From Branchinecta lynchi (lineage: Eukaryota; Arthropoda; Branchiopoda; Anostraca; Branchinectidae): a stretch of 64,000 nt of DNA. This document shows positions 10,863 through 21,877 of the stretch, in pieces. The notes beneath the pieces were generated by a model that searched no databases, was not told the DNA's origin, and worked only from the letters and a program-made list of their open reading frames with translations. Made by a program: the position numbers and the translations under genes. Location of the stretch: positions 14,278,030 through 14,342,029 of the forward strand of contig JAKZAP010000016.1 in the NCBI GenBank assembly GCA_023053575.1, written 5' to 3'. Position 1 is the first letter of the stretch; every line of letters starts with the position of its first letter.

Positions 10863-11310
10863 TGCTGGTGCAATTTAAAATTAAATAAAACAATCAGAAT
10901 AAACAAAGCCAAAAACAAAGTGGATCCAGACTAATTTAGTCAACTACAGATCGTTTTCTAGAGGAAAATTGAATTTGGAAGCATTCCCCATGTTCTCGTT
11001 GTTTTCCGTACGCGGAGTCCGCGTCGAGTGACTCCCTCTATTCTCGCCGTTCCCTTCGATTCCCCGAGGAGTCCTCGGGGCCTCAGTTTCGGAGGGAAAT
11101 CAATTTTTGCAGGTGTTGGTGCAATGTAAAATTAATAAAAATTAATCAGAGTAAACAAATCCAAAAATAAAGTGGATCCAGACTAATTTCATCAAATGTA
11201 TATTTATTTTTCGTACAAAATCCATTTTAGAAGCATTCCCCGTGTTCTCGCTGTTTTCCTAGGCGGAGTCCGCGTGGAGTGACTCCCTCTATTCTCGCCA
11301 TTTCCATGGG
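10863..11310. repeat. Family G repeat, two further copies
   Basis: Two direct copies (about 10850-11050 and 11105-11310) contain 'aaagtggatccagactaattt' type sequence followed by GCATTCCCC, GTTCTCGCTGTTTTCC and GAGTGACTCCCTC. They are inverted relative to part of the 8.35-8.9 kb block. Confidence 0.65.
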
Positions 11311-11826
11311 CCTTTAGCTTTTAGCTGTTGCCGTTAGATGGCCTAAGTTGTCCTAACTGGTTCGTGTCGGGACTTGTCGCAACCGCTGAATCATACAGGG
11401 GAGAAAAGAAGAAATTATTACCTTTCTGGAACTTCTGAAAGAAGTTGGAACAGTTTTTTTTTCTTTGAATTTAGACCAGCCAAGTAAGTAACGATCCCTA
11501 GATTATTATCATCTCTATAGATCAAATGTTAGTTATAGTGACTGAAACAGCACTAAAACAAAATTCATAGGGGGTTTACAGAGTACCTTGCTATTTGCAC
11601 CAACCATGTATTTCCGTCCCTAGTAAACTTGCATAAATACAGATTTAATAGAACAGATCATATGTAGAACACCGAATTGCACCAAATACATCCACCCAGC
11701 CTGTGAACAGTTCTGACAGAACTTCTGTCCTAAATGGTATAATGAAGGTCTAAAATACCTATTCATGATTCAGGTTGATTCAGGTGCACACAATTATCTA
11801 GCCTATTTTATCTAACTGGTAGTTAG
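11311..11826. other. Repeat-derived sequence, no gene
   Basis: The segment 11575-11700 ('gctatttgcac...', 'taaacttg...ataaata', 'aatacatccac') is repeated in diverged form at 14205-14300. Nothing else is recognised. Confidence 0.45.
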
Positions 11827-12072
11827 CTTTAGACCAGTCATACATAAATCCTTAATTTTTGGGCATGGTGCCCCAACATCCGGGCATGGTGCCCATACGT
11901 TGGGGGACCATGCCCTGGAGCATGGGCATGGTACCCGTGTAATGTTTGGTTTAGCTGAGACTGGTTACATCCCTAAATAGGGTCTTCTTCCTGTCCTAGA
12001 TTAAAAGATACTTGGTTTTACTTTCTATCCAACCTCATTTTCCAATTTACAAAATGTTAGAGCACTTCCAAG

Positions 12073-12433
12073 CAGAGGCGTTACTAGCCAAAATGTTTTT
12101 TGGGGGGATGAGGCATTTACCAACTGGGTGGTAATTTTTACCGACTTTTTCTGCAGGAAAAACAACTGTTTTCAACAACAAAAATGACATTTTGAAAAAA
12201 TAGATTGATTTTTAGGAAAACCGACTATTTTGATGAAAATCGACCATGAAAAAAAATCAACTGATTTTCAGAAAAATCCACCGATTTTCAAAAAAACAAA
12301 CTATTTTGATGAAAAATCGACCAATGTTCAGGAAAAACTACTTTTGTCATGAAAGAAATCAACCGTTTTGTTTACCGACTGGCCGACAGCTTTAGGGGGG
12401 CACCCCCCCCTCCCCCCAGTCATGACACCCCTG
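12073..12433. mobile_element. hAT-type MITE (CAGAGGCGTTACTAGCC), left arm
   Basis: 361 bp, from CAGAGGCGTTACTAGCC to the inverted-type end GACACCCCTG. Flanked by CTTCCAAG on both sides (12065-12072 and 12434-12441). The interior is CGACT-, AAAAACC- and GTTTT-rich and contains a G run and a C run. The opposite arm (13077-13102) is an empty copy of this site. Confidence 0.95.
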
Positions 12434-12745
12434 CTTCCAAGATACATAGAGAGATAGAGTCATATAGTTTTTGGAGGCCACTTCTCGTCTAGTGGGTTTA
12501 TCCTATCCTTTTTCAGAAAATTACTGCTAGGTAGCATGGATTAGGCAAGCTTTTATATTTGTTCACTGGAGCAAATATTTCCTTTAGATTGTTTGCCTTT
12601 TATTATATTTATTTTGCTTGATTTTTTTTTACTTTTTTTACTCTGACTTTTGACTTTTTGACAACATGGAAAAGGATTGAGTAACCTAGTGGCAAATACC
12701 TGGAAAAGGATATAGTAAACCCACTGGAAAAGAAGTGGCCTCCAC

Positions 12746-13056
12746 CAGAGGCGTTACTAGCCAAAATGTTTGAGGGGGGACGAGGCATTTACCGACTGGC
12801 TGGTAATTTGTACTGACTTTTTCTGCAGAAAAAACGACTGTTTTCAACAACAAAAATGACATTTTGAAAAAATAGATTGATTTTTAGGAAAACCGACTAT
12901 TTTGATGAAAATCGACCAATTTCCAGAAAAACCAACTGTTTTCCTGAAAAACAATCAACTGTTTTGAAGAAAAATTGTGCCGCTTGGCGCCGACTTTTTT
13001 TTTTTTTATTAATCGGCCGATTAATATCTAATCTCCCCCCAGTTGTGATGCCCCTG
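12746..13056. mobile_element. hAT-type MITE (same family), right arm
   Basis: 311 bp, same family and ends as the copy at 12073. Flanked by GCCTCCAC on both sides (12738-12745 and 13057-13064). The left arm at about 12470-12485 is the uninterrupted counterpart (GGAGGCCACTTC). Confidence 0.95.
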
Positions 13057-13309
13057 GCCTCCACAAAACTCTCTGCAGCCTATCTTGGAAGTGCTCTAAC
13101 ATTTTGAAAATTGGAAAATGAGGTTGGATAGAAAGTGAAAGAAGGTATCTTTTGATCTAGGACAGGAAGAAGACCCTATTTAGGTATGTAGCCAGTGTCA
13201 GTTTAACCAAATTTCACAGGGGTACCATGCCCATGCTCCAGGGCATGGTGCCTTAAGGTATGGGCACAATGCCCAAAAATTGAGGATTTGTGTATGACTG
13301 CTTTAGACA

Positions 13310-13894
13310 CAGCAAGTGCATGAAACTGTCATAAACACACCACTGCTGGCTCTTGTTCTACTGTATATCTATATTCTTGTTTGAAGAATTGCCTGGCACA
13401 AATATGTGCAATGGAAAAACACTGGTGCCAATAGTCAAGCTCAATCTATTTGGGTTAACCCAGGTTAACCTGGTAGCACAAATCTGCCAATATTGCTAAA
13501 ATCAGCATAAGCTGCAAAAAAAATATGTCGGCGCCAAAACAATTTGGCCATGGTCAGCAGGTGTCAATGCTGACAAATTCAACAAAAAAGTAAAACATAT
13601 TATGTTGTAGAGAATAATTAGGCCTTCTATTCAAGGCCTAATCTCACACATTTGGTAAGTATAGAGGCTGGAAAGAAATGATGAGAATTTCATGCATACA
13701 TTTCATTCACTAGGGTGGTGCAAATAGCCAGTGTCCTGTTTTTACGTCTTTTGATCGTTGTTTGGAGGATCTAGCAGCAAGTTAAAGAAATTCAAATAGA
13801 GACATCTGTTGGTTTGATTGCTATCTGCTAACTAATAAAATTTCGTCCTGAGGCCTGATAAGTCAGTCTGCTTGACTTCACCATCTCGCACAGC
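13310..13894. repeat. Diverged repeat segments, no gene
   Basis: 'gaattgcctggcacaaa', 'gtttaaccc..gtagc' and neighbouring phrases at 13380-13600 recur at 14345-14475, so the 13.3-14.7 kb stretch contains a duplicated block. Nothing coding is recognised. Confidence 0.5.
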
Positions 13895-14089
13895 CAGGGG
13901 CGTCACAACTGGGGGGGGGGGGGACACCCGGGGGACATCCTCCAAACAACGATAAAGTTTTTTCAAAACTGTCATTTTTTTCTTCTTGAAAACAGTGTTT
14001 TTTTCCTGCTAAAACAGTCAGAAAAAAATACCAGCCAGTTGGTAAATACCTTGCCCCCCCGCCAAACATTTTGGCTAGTAACAGCTCTG
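13895..14089. mobile_element. hAT-type MITE, inverted short copy
   Basis: It runs from CAGGGGCGTCACAACTGG to the complement of CAGAGCTGTTACTAGCC, so it is in the opposite orientation to the 12.1-kb copies and internally shortened. Flanks CGCACAGC and TCCACAGC match at six of eight positions, consistent with an aged duplication. Confidence 0.8.
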
Positions 14090-14099
14090 TCCACAGCAC

Positions 14100-14675
14100 C
14101 ATCTCAGGACATTATTTACTTGTGTTTTAGCAGATATCATGGACATGGTATACTTATGATAACACAGTAATAGATCTGCATTTTGCCGTTTTTGCAGTTA
14201 TAGGATACCATGCTATTTGCCCTACCCCTGTTAAACTTGTGTAAATAAAAACTAAATCACAGATCGCATGTGGAAAATCAAAATACATCCATCTTAACCA
14301 AATTAATTGGTATCAAATGTCATCCACTTGCTTACATTTCTTCCTTGATGAATTGCCTGGCACAAAACAAAGTCAAAAAGGTGCAAATGCATGTGACAGA
14401 GAAATGCTGGCACAAATATTCACACACAAGCTCTTTGGTTTAACCCGGTAGCGCAGAGAAATTGGCAAAAATGCAACACAAATTGGAAATGGAAGCTTGT
14501 GCAACCTCAGTTAGGCTGTGGTCAGCTGGCAAGAAAGGCATTTGGCAACACTGCGATTTCGTTCTGAAAAATATTACGAAGGAGAGAATATCCAGAGCCT
14601 TCAATTGAGTCCCAATTTCACTCATTTGGCTGAGGCTAGAAAGGAATGGCGAGAATTGCATGCATATATTCCATT
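14100..14675. other. Repeat-derived, no gene
   Basis: It contains a degraded family D phrase ('ataggataccatgctatttgcc') near 14200 and the second copy of the 13.4-kb block. No exon or RNA is recognised. Confidence 0.4.
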
Positions 14676-14975
14676 CAGAGGCTTTACTAGCCAAAATGTT
14701 TGGGGGGGGGGAAGGTATTTACCAACAGGCTGGTCTTTTTAACCAACTGTTTCAGAGAAAAAATCTACTATTTTTGCGAAAAACCGATTAACCCACTGTT
14801 TTTAAGAAATATCGACTGCTGCGAAGAAAAATCGACTGTTCCCAAGAAAAGAAATGGCTATTTTTACGAAAATGGCACAGCGAAGCGCCGACTCGGTTAT
14901 TTTTTATCAACAGGCCGCCAACTTTTTTTTGGGGGGGTCATTCCTCCCCCTTCCCCCCCATATGTGACGCCCCTG
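14676..14975. mobile_element. hAT-type MITE, fourth copy
   Basis: It starts CAGAGGCTTTACTAGCC and ends GTGACGCCCCTG. Flanks ATTCCATT (14668-14675) and ATTTCATT (14976-14983) differ at one base, so the 8-bp duplication is still clear. It contains a G run near its left end and C runs near its right end. Confidence 0.9.
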
Positions 14976-15307
14976 ATTTCATTCATGGGGGGGGGGGGGA
15001 GGCACAAATAGTAATGTATCCTGTACAAAGTTATCTGATGCCACAGATGCTTTGCAAACAGATAGTTGCCAATTTCCATCTTATGAAATCCCCTAAAATA
15101 AATACTTATATCCACTCACACCACAAGTTACAAACTTCTTTCCCACCAATTTGACAAAAAGCTAGGCTGTTTTAGTTTTGTTTTACCACAGTCAGTTACT
15201 ATGGTCAGGACTGTCTTACCTGAAGACCAGATACCACAGTAACTGGGCAAAAACTCAGCAACTGCAAAAACAACTTTTAACTGTGGTTAAATACTGTAGA
15301 TCATGGT

Positions 15308-15649
15308 CAGAAGAGCTACTAGCCAAAATGTTTCGGTGGGGGGGGGGATGAGGCATTTACCGACTGGCTTTACCAACTTTTTCTGCAAAAAAACTACTGT
15401 TTTCAGCAACAAAAAGACAGTTTTGAAAAAAATTGACTGATTTTCAGAAAAATCCAATGATTTTCAGAAAAACTGACTATTTTGACAAAACATCAACCAA
15501 TTCTCAGAAAAACCAACTGTTTTCATGAAAAAAAAATCAAATGTTTTGACGAAAAATCGTGGCTCGACTCGGTTATTTTTACCGACTGGCCGACAGCATT
15601 GGGGGGGGGGGGGGGGCGTCCCCCCTCCCCCCCAGTCGTGATACCCCTG
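15308..15649. mobile_element. hAT-type MITE, fifth copy
   Basis: 342 bp, from CAGAAGAGCTACTAGCC to CGTGATACCCCTG. The 8-bp duplication ATCATGGT is perfect (15300-15307 and 15650-15657). A 16-base G run sits at 15601-15616. Confidence 0.95.
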
Positions 15650-15719
15650 ATCATGGTATCGGATACCATGTTGTGTGCAAAATGTTTTTAGTTTTGGATT
15701 ATTAGATGTCATTGTATGA

Positions 15720-16090
15720 ATGGCAGAAAGTCTCTAGGAAGAAACAGAAGTAGTAACAGGATTATCTGACATTTGTTTGTCCTCTTTGTAAATAGCTTGG
15801 GATTGCCTATTATGCCAACTTACGTCAAATGCTGGGCACCTTGGGGTACCCTAACTCTGACCTACTCCGCTGTGAAGGAGATCTGATCAGTTTATTTCTG
15901 AACTTTAATTGGATCGTCAGTATTAGCAGCATTGTCTACACTTCAGGCTGTTTTTGGTTTTCCTCACTGGTGTTTGTTCTTTTCCTATAGTGCATTTTCT
16001 TCGTCTCACATGTGATGTCACTAGAACCTTCCTCTGTAGCAGGTTCTAGTTAATCCGAACAGGTGAGCACTAACCAGTCACCAGTTCCAT
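15720..16090. other. No feature recognised
   Basis: Non-coding by inspection; no repeat end or RNA gene is seen. Confidence 0.35.
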
Positions 16091-16091
16091 C

Positions 16092-16715
16092 CGAGGCGGG
16101 GGGGGGGGGGGAATCTACCGGATTATTGCTCACGGAACCTGTCGGAATTTTGGTCAGTGAATCTACCGAAATCTCGCTCAAGGAATCTACTGGAACTTGA
16201 CCAGGAAATCTATCGGAACTTGTCTCAGGGAACTTACTGGAGGTTCGATCAGGGGAATTACCGAACTTTGCCCCATGGAATCCACCAGAATTTGGCTCAG
16301 GGAATCTACCGAATTTTGCTGCTTAGTGAATAAGAATAGACAGACAGCTTACTGGGATGACCGTGACACACAACTTAGCAGTGATAAAATGTGTCAAATT
16401 CGTCTGAACCTGATGAATTTTAGAGAATCTATCGGATTATTGCTCAGGGAACCTATCGGCATTTGCTCAGGGAATCTATCGAAACCTTGCTCAAGGAATC
16501 TACCGGAACTTGACTCAGGGAATCTATTGGAATATGTCTCAGGGAATTTACTGGAGGTTGGATCAGTGGATCTACCGAACTTTTCCCGACGGAACCTACT
16601 GGAGTTCAGGGAATCTACCTGAGTTTTACTGCTTACAGGATAAGTATAGACTCACAGCTTACAGGGCCGGGATGACCCTGACAGCGTACCGGAACATTCA
16701 CTGAGTGATTCCGGT
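16092..16715 (+). repeat. Tandem repeat, GGAATCTACCGGAA units
   Basis: A unit of about 30 bp, roughly CTCAGGGAATCTACCGGAAC, is repeated with variation. Two blocks (about 16115-16360 and 16425-16665) are themselves copies of each other at a spacing near 300 bp, each closing with GACAGCTTAC-like sequence. The 141-codon frame at 16197-16622 only reflects the repeat. Confidence 0.8.
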
Positions 16716-16849
16716 AATCTCCTAAGTTTCTGTAGCTTTCAAGAATTAAGTAACCTACTGAAATTTACATCATTTCCAACTACAAACACTGTTTCAGGAA
16801 TAATACCACTGTACCATCTAATCCAGTTTTGACAGCTTTCTCAATTCCT

Positions 16850-17155
16850 TTACAGGCGATAAGCCCAGAAGAGTTAAAAAACGAGTTAGCCTTGTTCCAA
16901 CATGATCTCGAAAGTTGGTAGGAGAGCTTCGAAAGAAACAAAAAGTTTAAAGATATATTCAAAGTCTTTAGTGAGTTAAAAGATGTCTGACCACTAATAT
17001 CGAAAGCGTTGAAGCTGGCAAAGACAATCCCTGATACCCCAGCAAAAGGGGAAAGGTTGTTTAGCGAGATAAAAAGGGTTGAGACTTGAGACCACTTTGT
17101 GTTCGACTATAGCTGATCAGCGCCTTGAAAGTCTGTTACTAATCGCATGAAAGCA
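16850..17155 (+). pseudogene. Degraded hAT transposase C-terminus
   Basis: Frames here read PEELKNELALFQHDLES, then LKLAKTIPDTPAKGERLFSE with IKRVET, and after a frame change TTLCSTIADQRLESLLLIA. This is the order of the C-terminal dimerisation region of ZMYM-like hAT transposases (usually ...SASCERSFSALRRVKT...). Stops and at least one frameshift interrupt it. It differs in sequence from the transposase at 4.7-7.8 kb, so it comes from another family. Confidence 0.7.
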
Positions 17156-17159
17156 TCAG

Positions 17160-17520
17160 AAATGCCAGTGGCATAAAAAATGACGCTTCACTAATTCTAA
17201 TGGGTTTGTAAAAATTAGTAATACAATTCTAGCCTAAGGCATTCTAAAGAAAAAACAAACGAAAAACTATCACACGTTAACACTAAAATTTAAGGATAAA
17301 ATTTAAGGACAACATGAGCATTTACGGCACCAGTCATATACCTAAAGAAATAATGAAAAATAAAAAAGGTTTGAGACATGGGTCTGATCTTATCTAGTGA
17401 AACCAGTCTAGTCGACGAATGTAAATTAGATGTGTTGTGGACAAATAAAAACGCTTAAAAGCGACGAATAAATGTGTAGGGTGGATTGTAGGTTAAAGGC
17501 TTTTTAGTAGTAAGTGACAA
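17160..17520. other. No feature recognised
   Basis: AT-rich, non-coding; nothing identified. Confidence 0.35.
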
Positions 17521-17521
17521 T

Positions 17522-17858
17522 AGTTGTGTTTTTGCTGATACCATGGTATCTGTTACCACGGTAACTGGATCTGCAATTAGTCGTTTTTGCAGTTATCGTG
17601 GTATCTGATACACGGTGCTCTGCAAAAACGACTATTGCCGAAATTGCACTTTTCGAAGTCATCCCAAAGGAAAAACAGATATCCAGTTACATCACTAAGT
17701 GCTAAACTTCTCACCGATCTGACAAAATTTGATGAAAGTGAGATGCTTTTCAGATACCACGGTCGGACCGTAGTATCTGAATATCTGATACCACGATAAC
17801 TGCAAAAACGACTTTAGACCGTGGTAACAGATACCATGGTATCAGCAAAAACGCAACT
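17522..17858. mobile_element. Family D MITE, copy 1
   Basis: It has terminal inverted repeats with AGTTGYGTTTTTGC and the palindrome GATACCATGGTATC just inside each end. The interior holds repeats of GGTAACTGGATCTGC, GTCGTTTTTGCAG and 'gaagtcatccca'. Each outer flank has AAT, as in the copy at 35454-35830. Non-coding. Confidence 0.8.
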
Positions 17859-17859
17859 A

Positions 17860-18590
17860 ATCTTAAAGCTTAACCGAGTAGGCCTGAGATCCAATAGTCT
17901 AGTAACAGATCACTTATTTACGTGATCGACTAAAAAGAGGTACGGCACGGCACGTAATGGCACAGAAGGCAGGAGTAATAAAAACAGATTAGCAAGTAGT
18001 AGAAAAGTAAGTGAGTTCACAACACTTGAGCCTAAAAGAAGGCACTTTTGAACATTATTCCTGCCTCTCATCCTGAATCCTTAAAGGGCCCCTTTTAGTT
18101 TTAGTGCCTCTTTGCAGTATTCTTGCCTTCTACACTATGTCATGCCATGTTGTGCCTCTTTTAGCCGGTCCCTTTATTCACTTAAATATTCTTGAAAACT
18201 CGCATTTGTTTGTCCGTTATCCAGGAATAACCGATTTCATATAATGGACTTACTCTTTCGGATTTGGACCAACTAGAAATGCCAAAAATTGCCAAAAATA
18301 AAATAAAAATATCAGATTCATTGGAAGACAAATTCTAAAATCATTCTCCTACAGGTGTGACTTCTCGATGTGTGCATCTTTAGCCCTGGAAACACAGTCC
18401 TTTGTTTAAATTCAAATTCTCCGTCTCTGGAGGAATTTTGGTTTGTTGTGCAGGCAGCGCACAAATCTGAACGTTATTCCTAGAGCACTGGGTGGAAAAA
18501 TACAAAATCCCTCAGATGAGTAAAAGTGTATCAGTGTATTAAAAATAAGATGAAAAAATAAGCTGCCTTTTATGTTAAACTTCAACGAGC
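17860..18590. other. No feature recognised
   Basis: No gene. GGCACGGCACGTAATGGCACAG near 17945 and inverted-looking GCC-rich sequence near 18140 hint at an old repeat. Confidence 0.35.
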
Positions 18591-18592
18591 CT

Positions 18593-19743
18593 GTTTTTGG
18601 GATCCCAAAACGTAAGTGGAGGGATACCTATGACATCGCAAAAGTTGTCTGTCTGTCCGTCCGTCTGCAAGCACAATAACTCTCGAAGGGAATGAGAAAT
18701 TTTGATGAAACTTGGTGTGAGGATTCGTTGGGTCGTCGGACCAGTCAAGTTCGTAGATGGGCTTTGTAGCCCTACATTTAGGGGTGGGGGAGGGAGTTCA
18801 AATTAACGGGCAAACAAAATATTTTGAAACAGCTAATGTGATAGTCGATTATGGGGTAAGAAGACATGCTGAGCACGATGGTGAAAACTATTTTGTCATC
18901 GGACGAGTAGTTCGCCCGGAATCCGGCCAAAACCGGGAAGTTTGTTAAAAGTAAAAGTTTTATTTGAAGTTGATTAGATGTTTGATTCAGGGGTAGGAAG
19001 ACATGCTGAAGACGATGGTGAAAACCATTTTCTCGACGGACAAGTAGTTCGCCCGGAATCCGGCCGAAACCGGAAAGTTTGTTAAAATTAGAAGTTTTAT
19101 TTCGAGTTGATTAGATGTTCGATTTAGGGCAAGAAGACATTTTGAACACTTATGTGAAAAGAATTTTCTACCCGGACATGTAGTTCGCCCGGAATCCGGC
19201 GAAAACCGGAAAGTTGGTTAAAAGTAAAAGTTTAATCTGAAGTTGATTAAATGTTTCATTTATGGGTAAAAAGACATGCCGAACACGATGGTGAAAATAA
19301 TTTTCTCGCTGGACAACTAGTTCGCCCGGAATCCGGCCAAAACCGGAAAATTTGTTAAAAGCAAAAGTTCGATTAGATGACAGATTAAGGGGTAAGAAGA
19401 GAGGCTGAGTCGGTTTATGACAATGGTTTTTTACCCGGACATATAATTATTCCGGAATCGATTTTTTTTAAGTCAGACTTTTATTCAAAGTTGATTAGAT
19501 GTTCTTTATAGGGATAAGGAGATACGCTGGTTTTGTTTCTGTATTTTTTTTTTTGCTGTGCTGGTAGTTCGCTCGGAAATCGGCAGGAAGTCTCGGTCAG
19601 TATCGTCAAAATAGATATGGCTTATTGAGGTATATCTGAACTTGGTTTTCTCTGTCCAAGACTGGATCTGGCGAAGACAAGACTCGATTGTGTGAATCAA
19701 ATATTAGATTTTTGGGATCCCATCGACACCTTTGGTCTTGTTT
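18593..19743 (+). repeat. Family B element, copy 1
   Basis: It starts TTTTTGGGATCCCAAAACG and ends GGGATCCCATCGACACC plus TTTGGTCTTGTTT. After a leader with CGATAACTCTCGAA-like and GATGAAACTTGG phrases comes an array of about five units of roughly 125 bp. Each unit holds 'aagacatgctgaacacgatgg', 'gtagttcgcccggaatccgg' and 'aagttgattagatgttc'. Copies lie at 44.75, 49.9 (inverted), 54.0 and 61.75 kb. The frame at 18757-18948 is similar to 50580-50771 only because the DNA is. Confidence 0.8.
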
Positions 19744-19799
19744 CTTTAAGTAGAACATCTTCGACTTCGAAAACACATAATCAGAGTCAGAACACAACA

Positions 19800-20215
19800 G
19801 TATTCTAGTGTTTCTGCAGAGATGGTCACTACGGAGAATTTAGGTAAAACCTCGAAAAATTCTGGTAAAATTCTGACCCCCCCCCCCCCCCCCCCCCCCG
19901 ATCAAGAAGGTGTCGGGACGCCCCTGCCAGTCATTGGTTAGTTTGAAGATTGGTTGTAAGATTGGGGAGCAGTCACAGGGGAATGGAAACGTGCTTTATG
20001 AGAAGAACTGGAGGCCACAGTTGAAATCTCCTGGGACGAAGAATGTAACTTTTTTGTGAGGATAGGGTACCCACCAGGCCCGTATCCAGGAATTTATTTA
20101 GGGGGGGGGGGGTTGCCTGCGGGTCGGACAAAAAAGTACAATAACTACATAGATCAGATGGGAAGCCTATACAAATGGTTATTTTTGTAGGTTTCCTAGG
20201 TGACCAGCAGTAGAC
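19800..20215. repeat. Poly-C tract and CAGGCCCGTATCC-type MITE end
   Basis: A 23-base C run (19877-19899) lies in a small repeat ending GGGACGCCCCTG. At 20075 CAGGCCCGTATCCAGG begins a second repeat with a G run and 'gcctgcgggtcggacaaaaaagtac'. Related sequence lies at 31404-31540 and, inverted, at 37490-37640. The ends look hAT-like. Confidence 0.55.
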
Positions 20216-20930
20216 ATACGCTATTCTAAAATCAGGGACAACCCAACACCCACTGTTATCCAACTATTGTAGCCTACATGGGTGGTGTCCAATTGATTTT
20301 GCTTTGCAGGTTTTTTAGGCTGTTCATTTAGCTGATGTCCACTGGTGGGAGACCGGCAAGTTTGTCGCCTCCAACAAAGAGAAAGAAGGTCTCGATAGGC
20401 GACTCAAACTTAAGTGTGAGTTCCGCAAATCTTCTTTGCTAGTTTGAATTTGATGGGATAGCCAAGGGATCACCAAGATCATCTTTAGGCACAGATTTAG
20501 TTGGTAACCTTCAATGCAGTAACACTTTAGATCAGACACTCCTGAAATTTTTAATTGCAGGTTTTTACAGGGACACTAACAATTGATACTGATTTTTTCT
20601 TACAAGTCCAATGTCCCGGAAACTGTGATGTAGAATTTCCAGAGTGTTGGTGGCTAGTGTGTCACAAAGAGAAGGCAACTAACTAAATGTATGCCTTGCC
20701 TTTAGTTCTCAGCATATGGAAGGTTGGGAAGGAATGGCATGCTATTTAGAAGTAAAAAAGTAGTTTGCTGGTTTTTGTTTTAGTGGCTTGAGTTGATATA
20801 GATCGTGGGTTGATTTTCAGCATTGCTTTCTCTTTTGGCGGGTTATAATAGAGCTCCAGTGCCTACAAAAACACAACCGCTAATGGCAGCAACCTAGCAG
20901 TCATTAGAGCAATTTTTGTTTAGACACTCT
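20216..20930. other. No gene recognised
   Basis: A short open stretch after a TTTTTAATTGCAG acceptor-like site near 20560 is Cys-rich (CPGNCDVEFPECWWLVC), but nothing supports it as an exon. Confidence 0.3.
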
Positions 20931-20933
20931 GAG

Positions 20934-21184
20934 CGTGTTCCACCGTACTGATCGTAGTTACTACGACTGACGTCGCGAGTCCTGGCTTCGCGTCAAGGCT
21001 GGAACGTATTTTTATATTTTCAGCAAAATATCGTGCCACGGGCTGATCCGGCCAATCACATTGTTACTTTTAGTTACTATTTCGGCAAGGTTGGAACGGT
21101 CAGCGTAGTAACTTTTTAAGAGGTTGGAACGAAAATAGTAACCAATAGTTACTCTTGTTAAGAAGGGAGGAACGCCCTCTCTAG
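20934..21184. mobile_element. Family C MITE, copy 2
   Basis: It starts GAGCGTGTTCCACC and ends GGAGGAACGCCCTC. It contains GGTTGGAACGGTCAGCG, TAGTTACTAT and 'aaaatatcgtgccacgggctgatc'. The inverted terminal GAGCGTGTTCC is shared with the copies at 21586, 26940 and 57550 and the fragments at 1 and 38383. Confidence 0.75.
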
Positions 21185-21239
21185 TACACTAATCCCTTTT
21201 TTGATAACCATGCTCAAATGCTGAGCCATGCTAGGGTGG

Positions 21240-21465
21240 ACAAACAAGAACAAATAATCAGACAGAACCTCTGTCTTTGGTGCAGCGACTATGGATTCAT
21301 AAAACTAAGCGGACCAAGAGGTATTTACTGTAGCTTTTTAGCCGTCTACTCTACTTCCCTCTTCGCCTTTACTCATCGGAGAGAAAGAAAATGCAGGAGA
21401 AGAGAAAAAGAACGAACCAGCTTTGTCTTCTACTTTTCCTCAAGGTGATTTCGCAGCGAAATAGC
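21240..21465. repeat. Family E fragment
   Basis: 'caagaacaaataatcag', 'agaacctctgtctt', 'gaggtatttactgtagctttt' and 'tcttctacttttcctcaag' match, inverted, the interior of the complete MITE at 22564-22895. Confidence 0.7.
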
Positions 21466-21585
21466 TAATTGTAGAGCTGACGAAACGGGATGTGGCGCGA
21501 AGCTACTAACCTCCGCTCGTTAAAGGCACAGAAACTTGACTATGCATCTTTCGGCCATCAAACCGACCTGGGTATATCTCAATAT

Positions 21586-21877
21586 AGAGCGTGTTCCACC
21601 CCTCAACAAATACTAACTATTAGTTACTATTTCCGTTCCAACCTCACCAAAAGTTACTACGCTGACCGTTCCAACCTTCTCGAAATAGTAACTATTTGCC
21701 TACCACGCTTGGGGGCGTAGTAAGCGTAGTAACTACGGATCTCTGTAACGTGATTGGTCGGATTCGCCTGTGGCATGATATTCTGGTGGAAATAGAAAAA
21801 TTGTTCCAGAACGGCAAAAAGCCAAAGTTCGTGAGGTCATGCGTAGTAATTACGGTAAGTAGGATGGAACACGCTCG
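21586..21877. mobile_element. Family C MITE, copy 3 (complete)
   Basis: Bounded by GAGCGTGTTCCACC and GGATGGAACACGCTC. The interior contains 'tagttactatttccgttccaacct', GTAGTAACTACGG and a degraded 'ggcacgatatt' segment. No TSD longer than 2-3 bp is evident. Confidence 0.8.

Larger units (their letters stand above)
11835..13300. mobile_element. Fold-back hAT-type element, 8-bp TSD
   Basis: Two long inverted arms start at CAGTCATACA (11835) and end at the complement (13300). They are flanked by a perfect 8-bp duplication CTTTAGAC (11827-11834 and 13301-13308). The arms match over several hundred bases, including GGGCATGGTGCCC-like palindromes, 'cctatttaggg' and 'gttagagcacttccaag'. The centre (about 12545-12655) is unpaired. 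Each arm contains one unrelated MITE insertion that the other arm lacks. No transposase is present. Confidence 0.92.

Noticed and set aside
16197..16622. 141-codon frame
   Set aside because: Translation of a 30-bp tandem repeat; no domain and no start context.
18757..18948. 63-codon frame conserved at 50580-50771 (minus)
   Set aside because: It lies within family B repeats; protein similarity follows from near-identical DNA, and other copies break the frame.
18840..19500. CRISPR-like regular repeats
   Set aside because: The 125-bp units are diverged along their whole length and sit in a eukaryotic interspersed repeat; no repeat-spacer pattern and no cas genes.
20560..20685. Cys-rich open stretch as an exon
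   Set aside because: Acceptor-like site but no matching gene, donor or neighbour exon.
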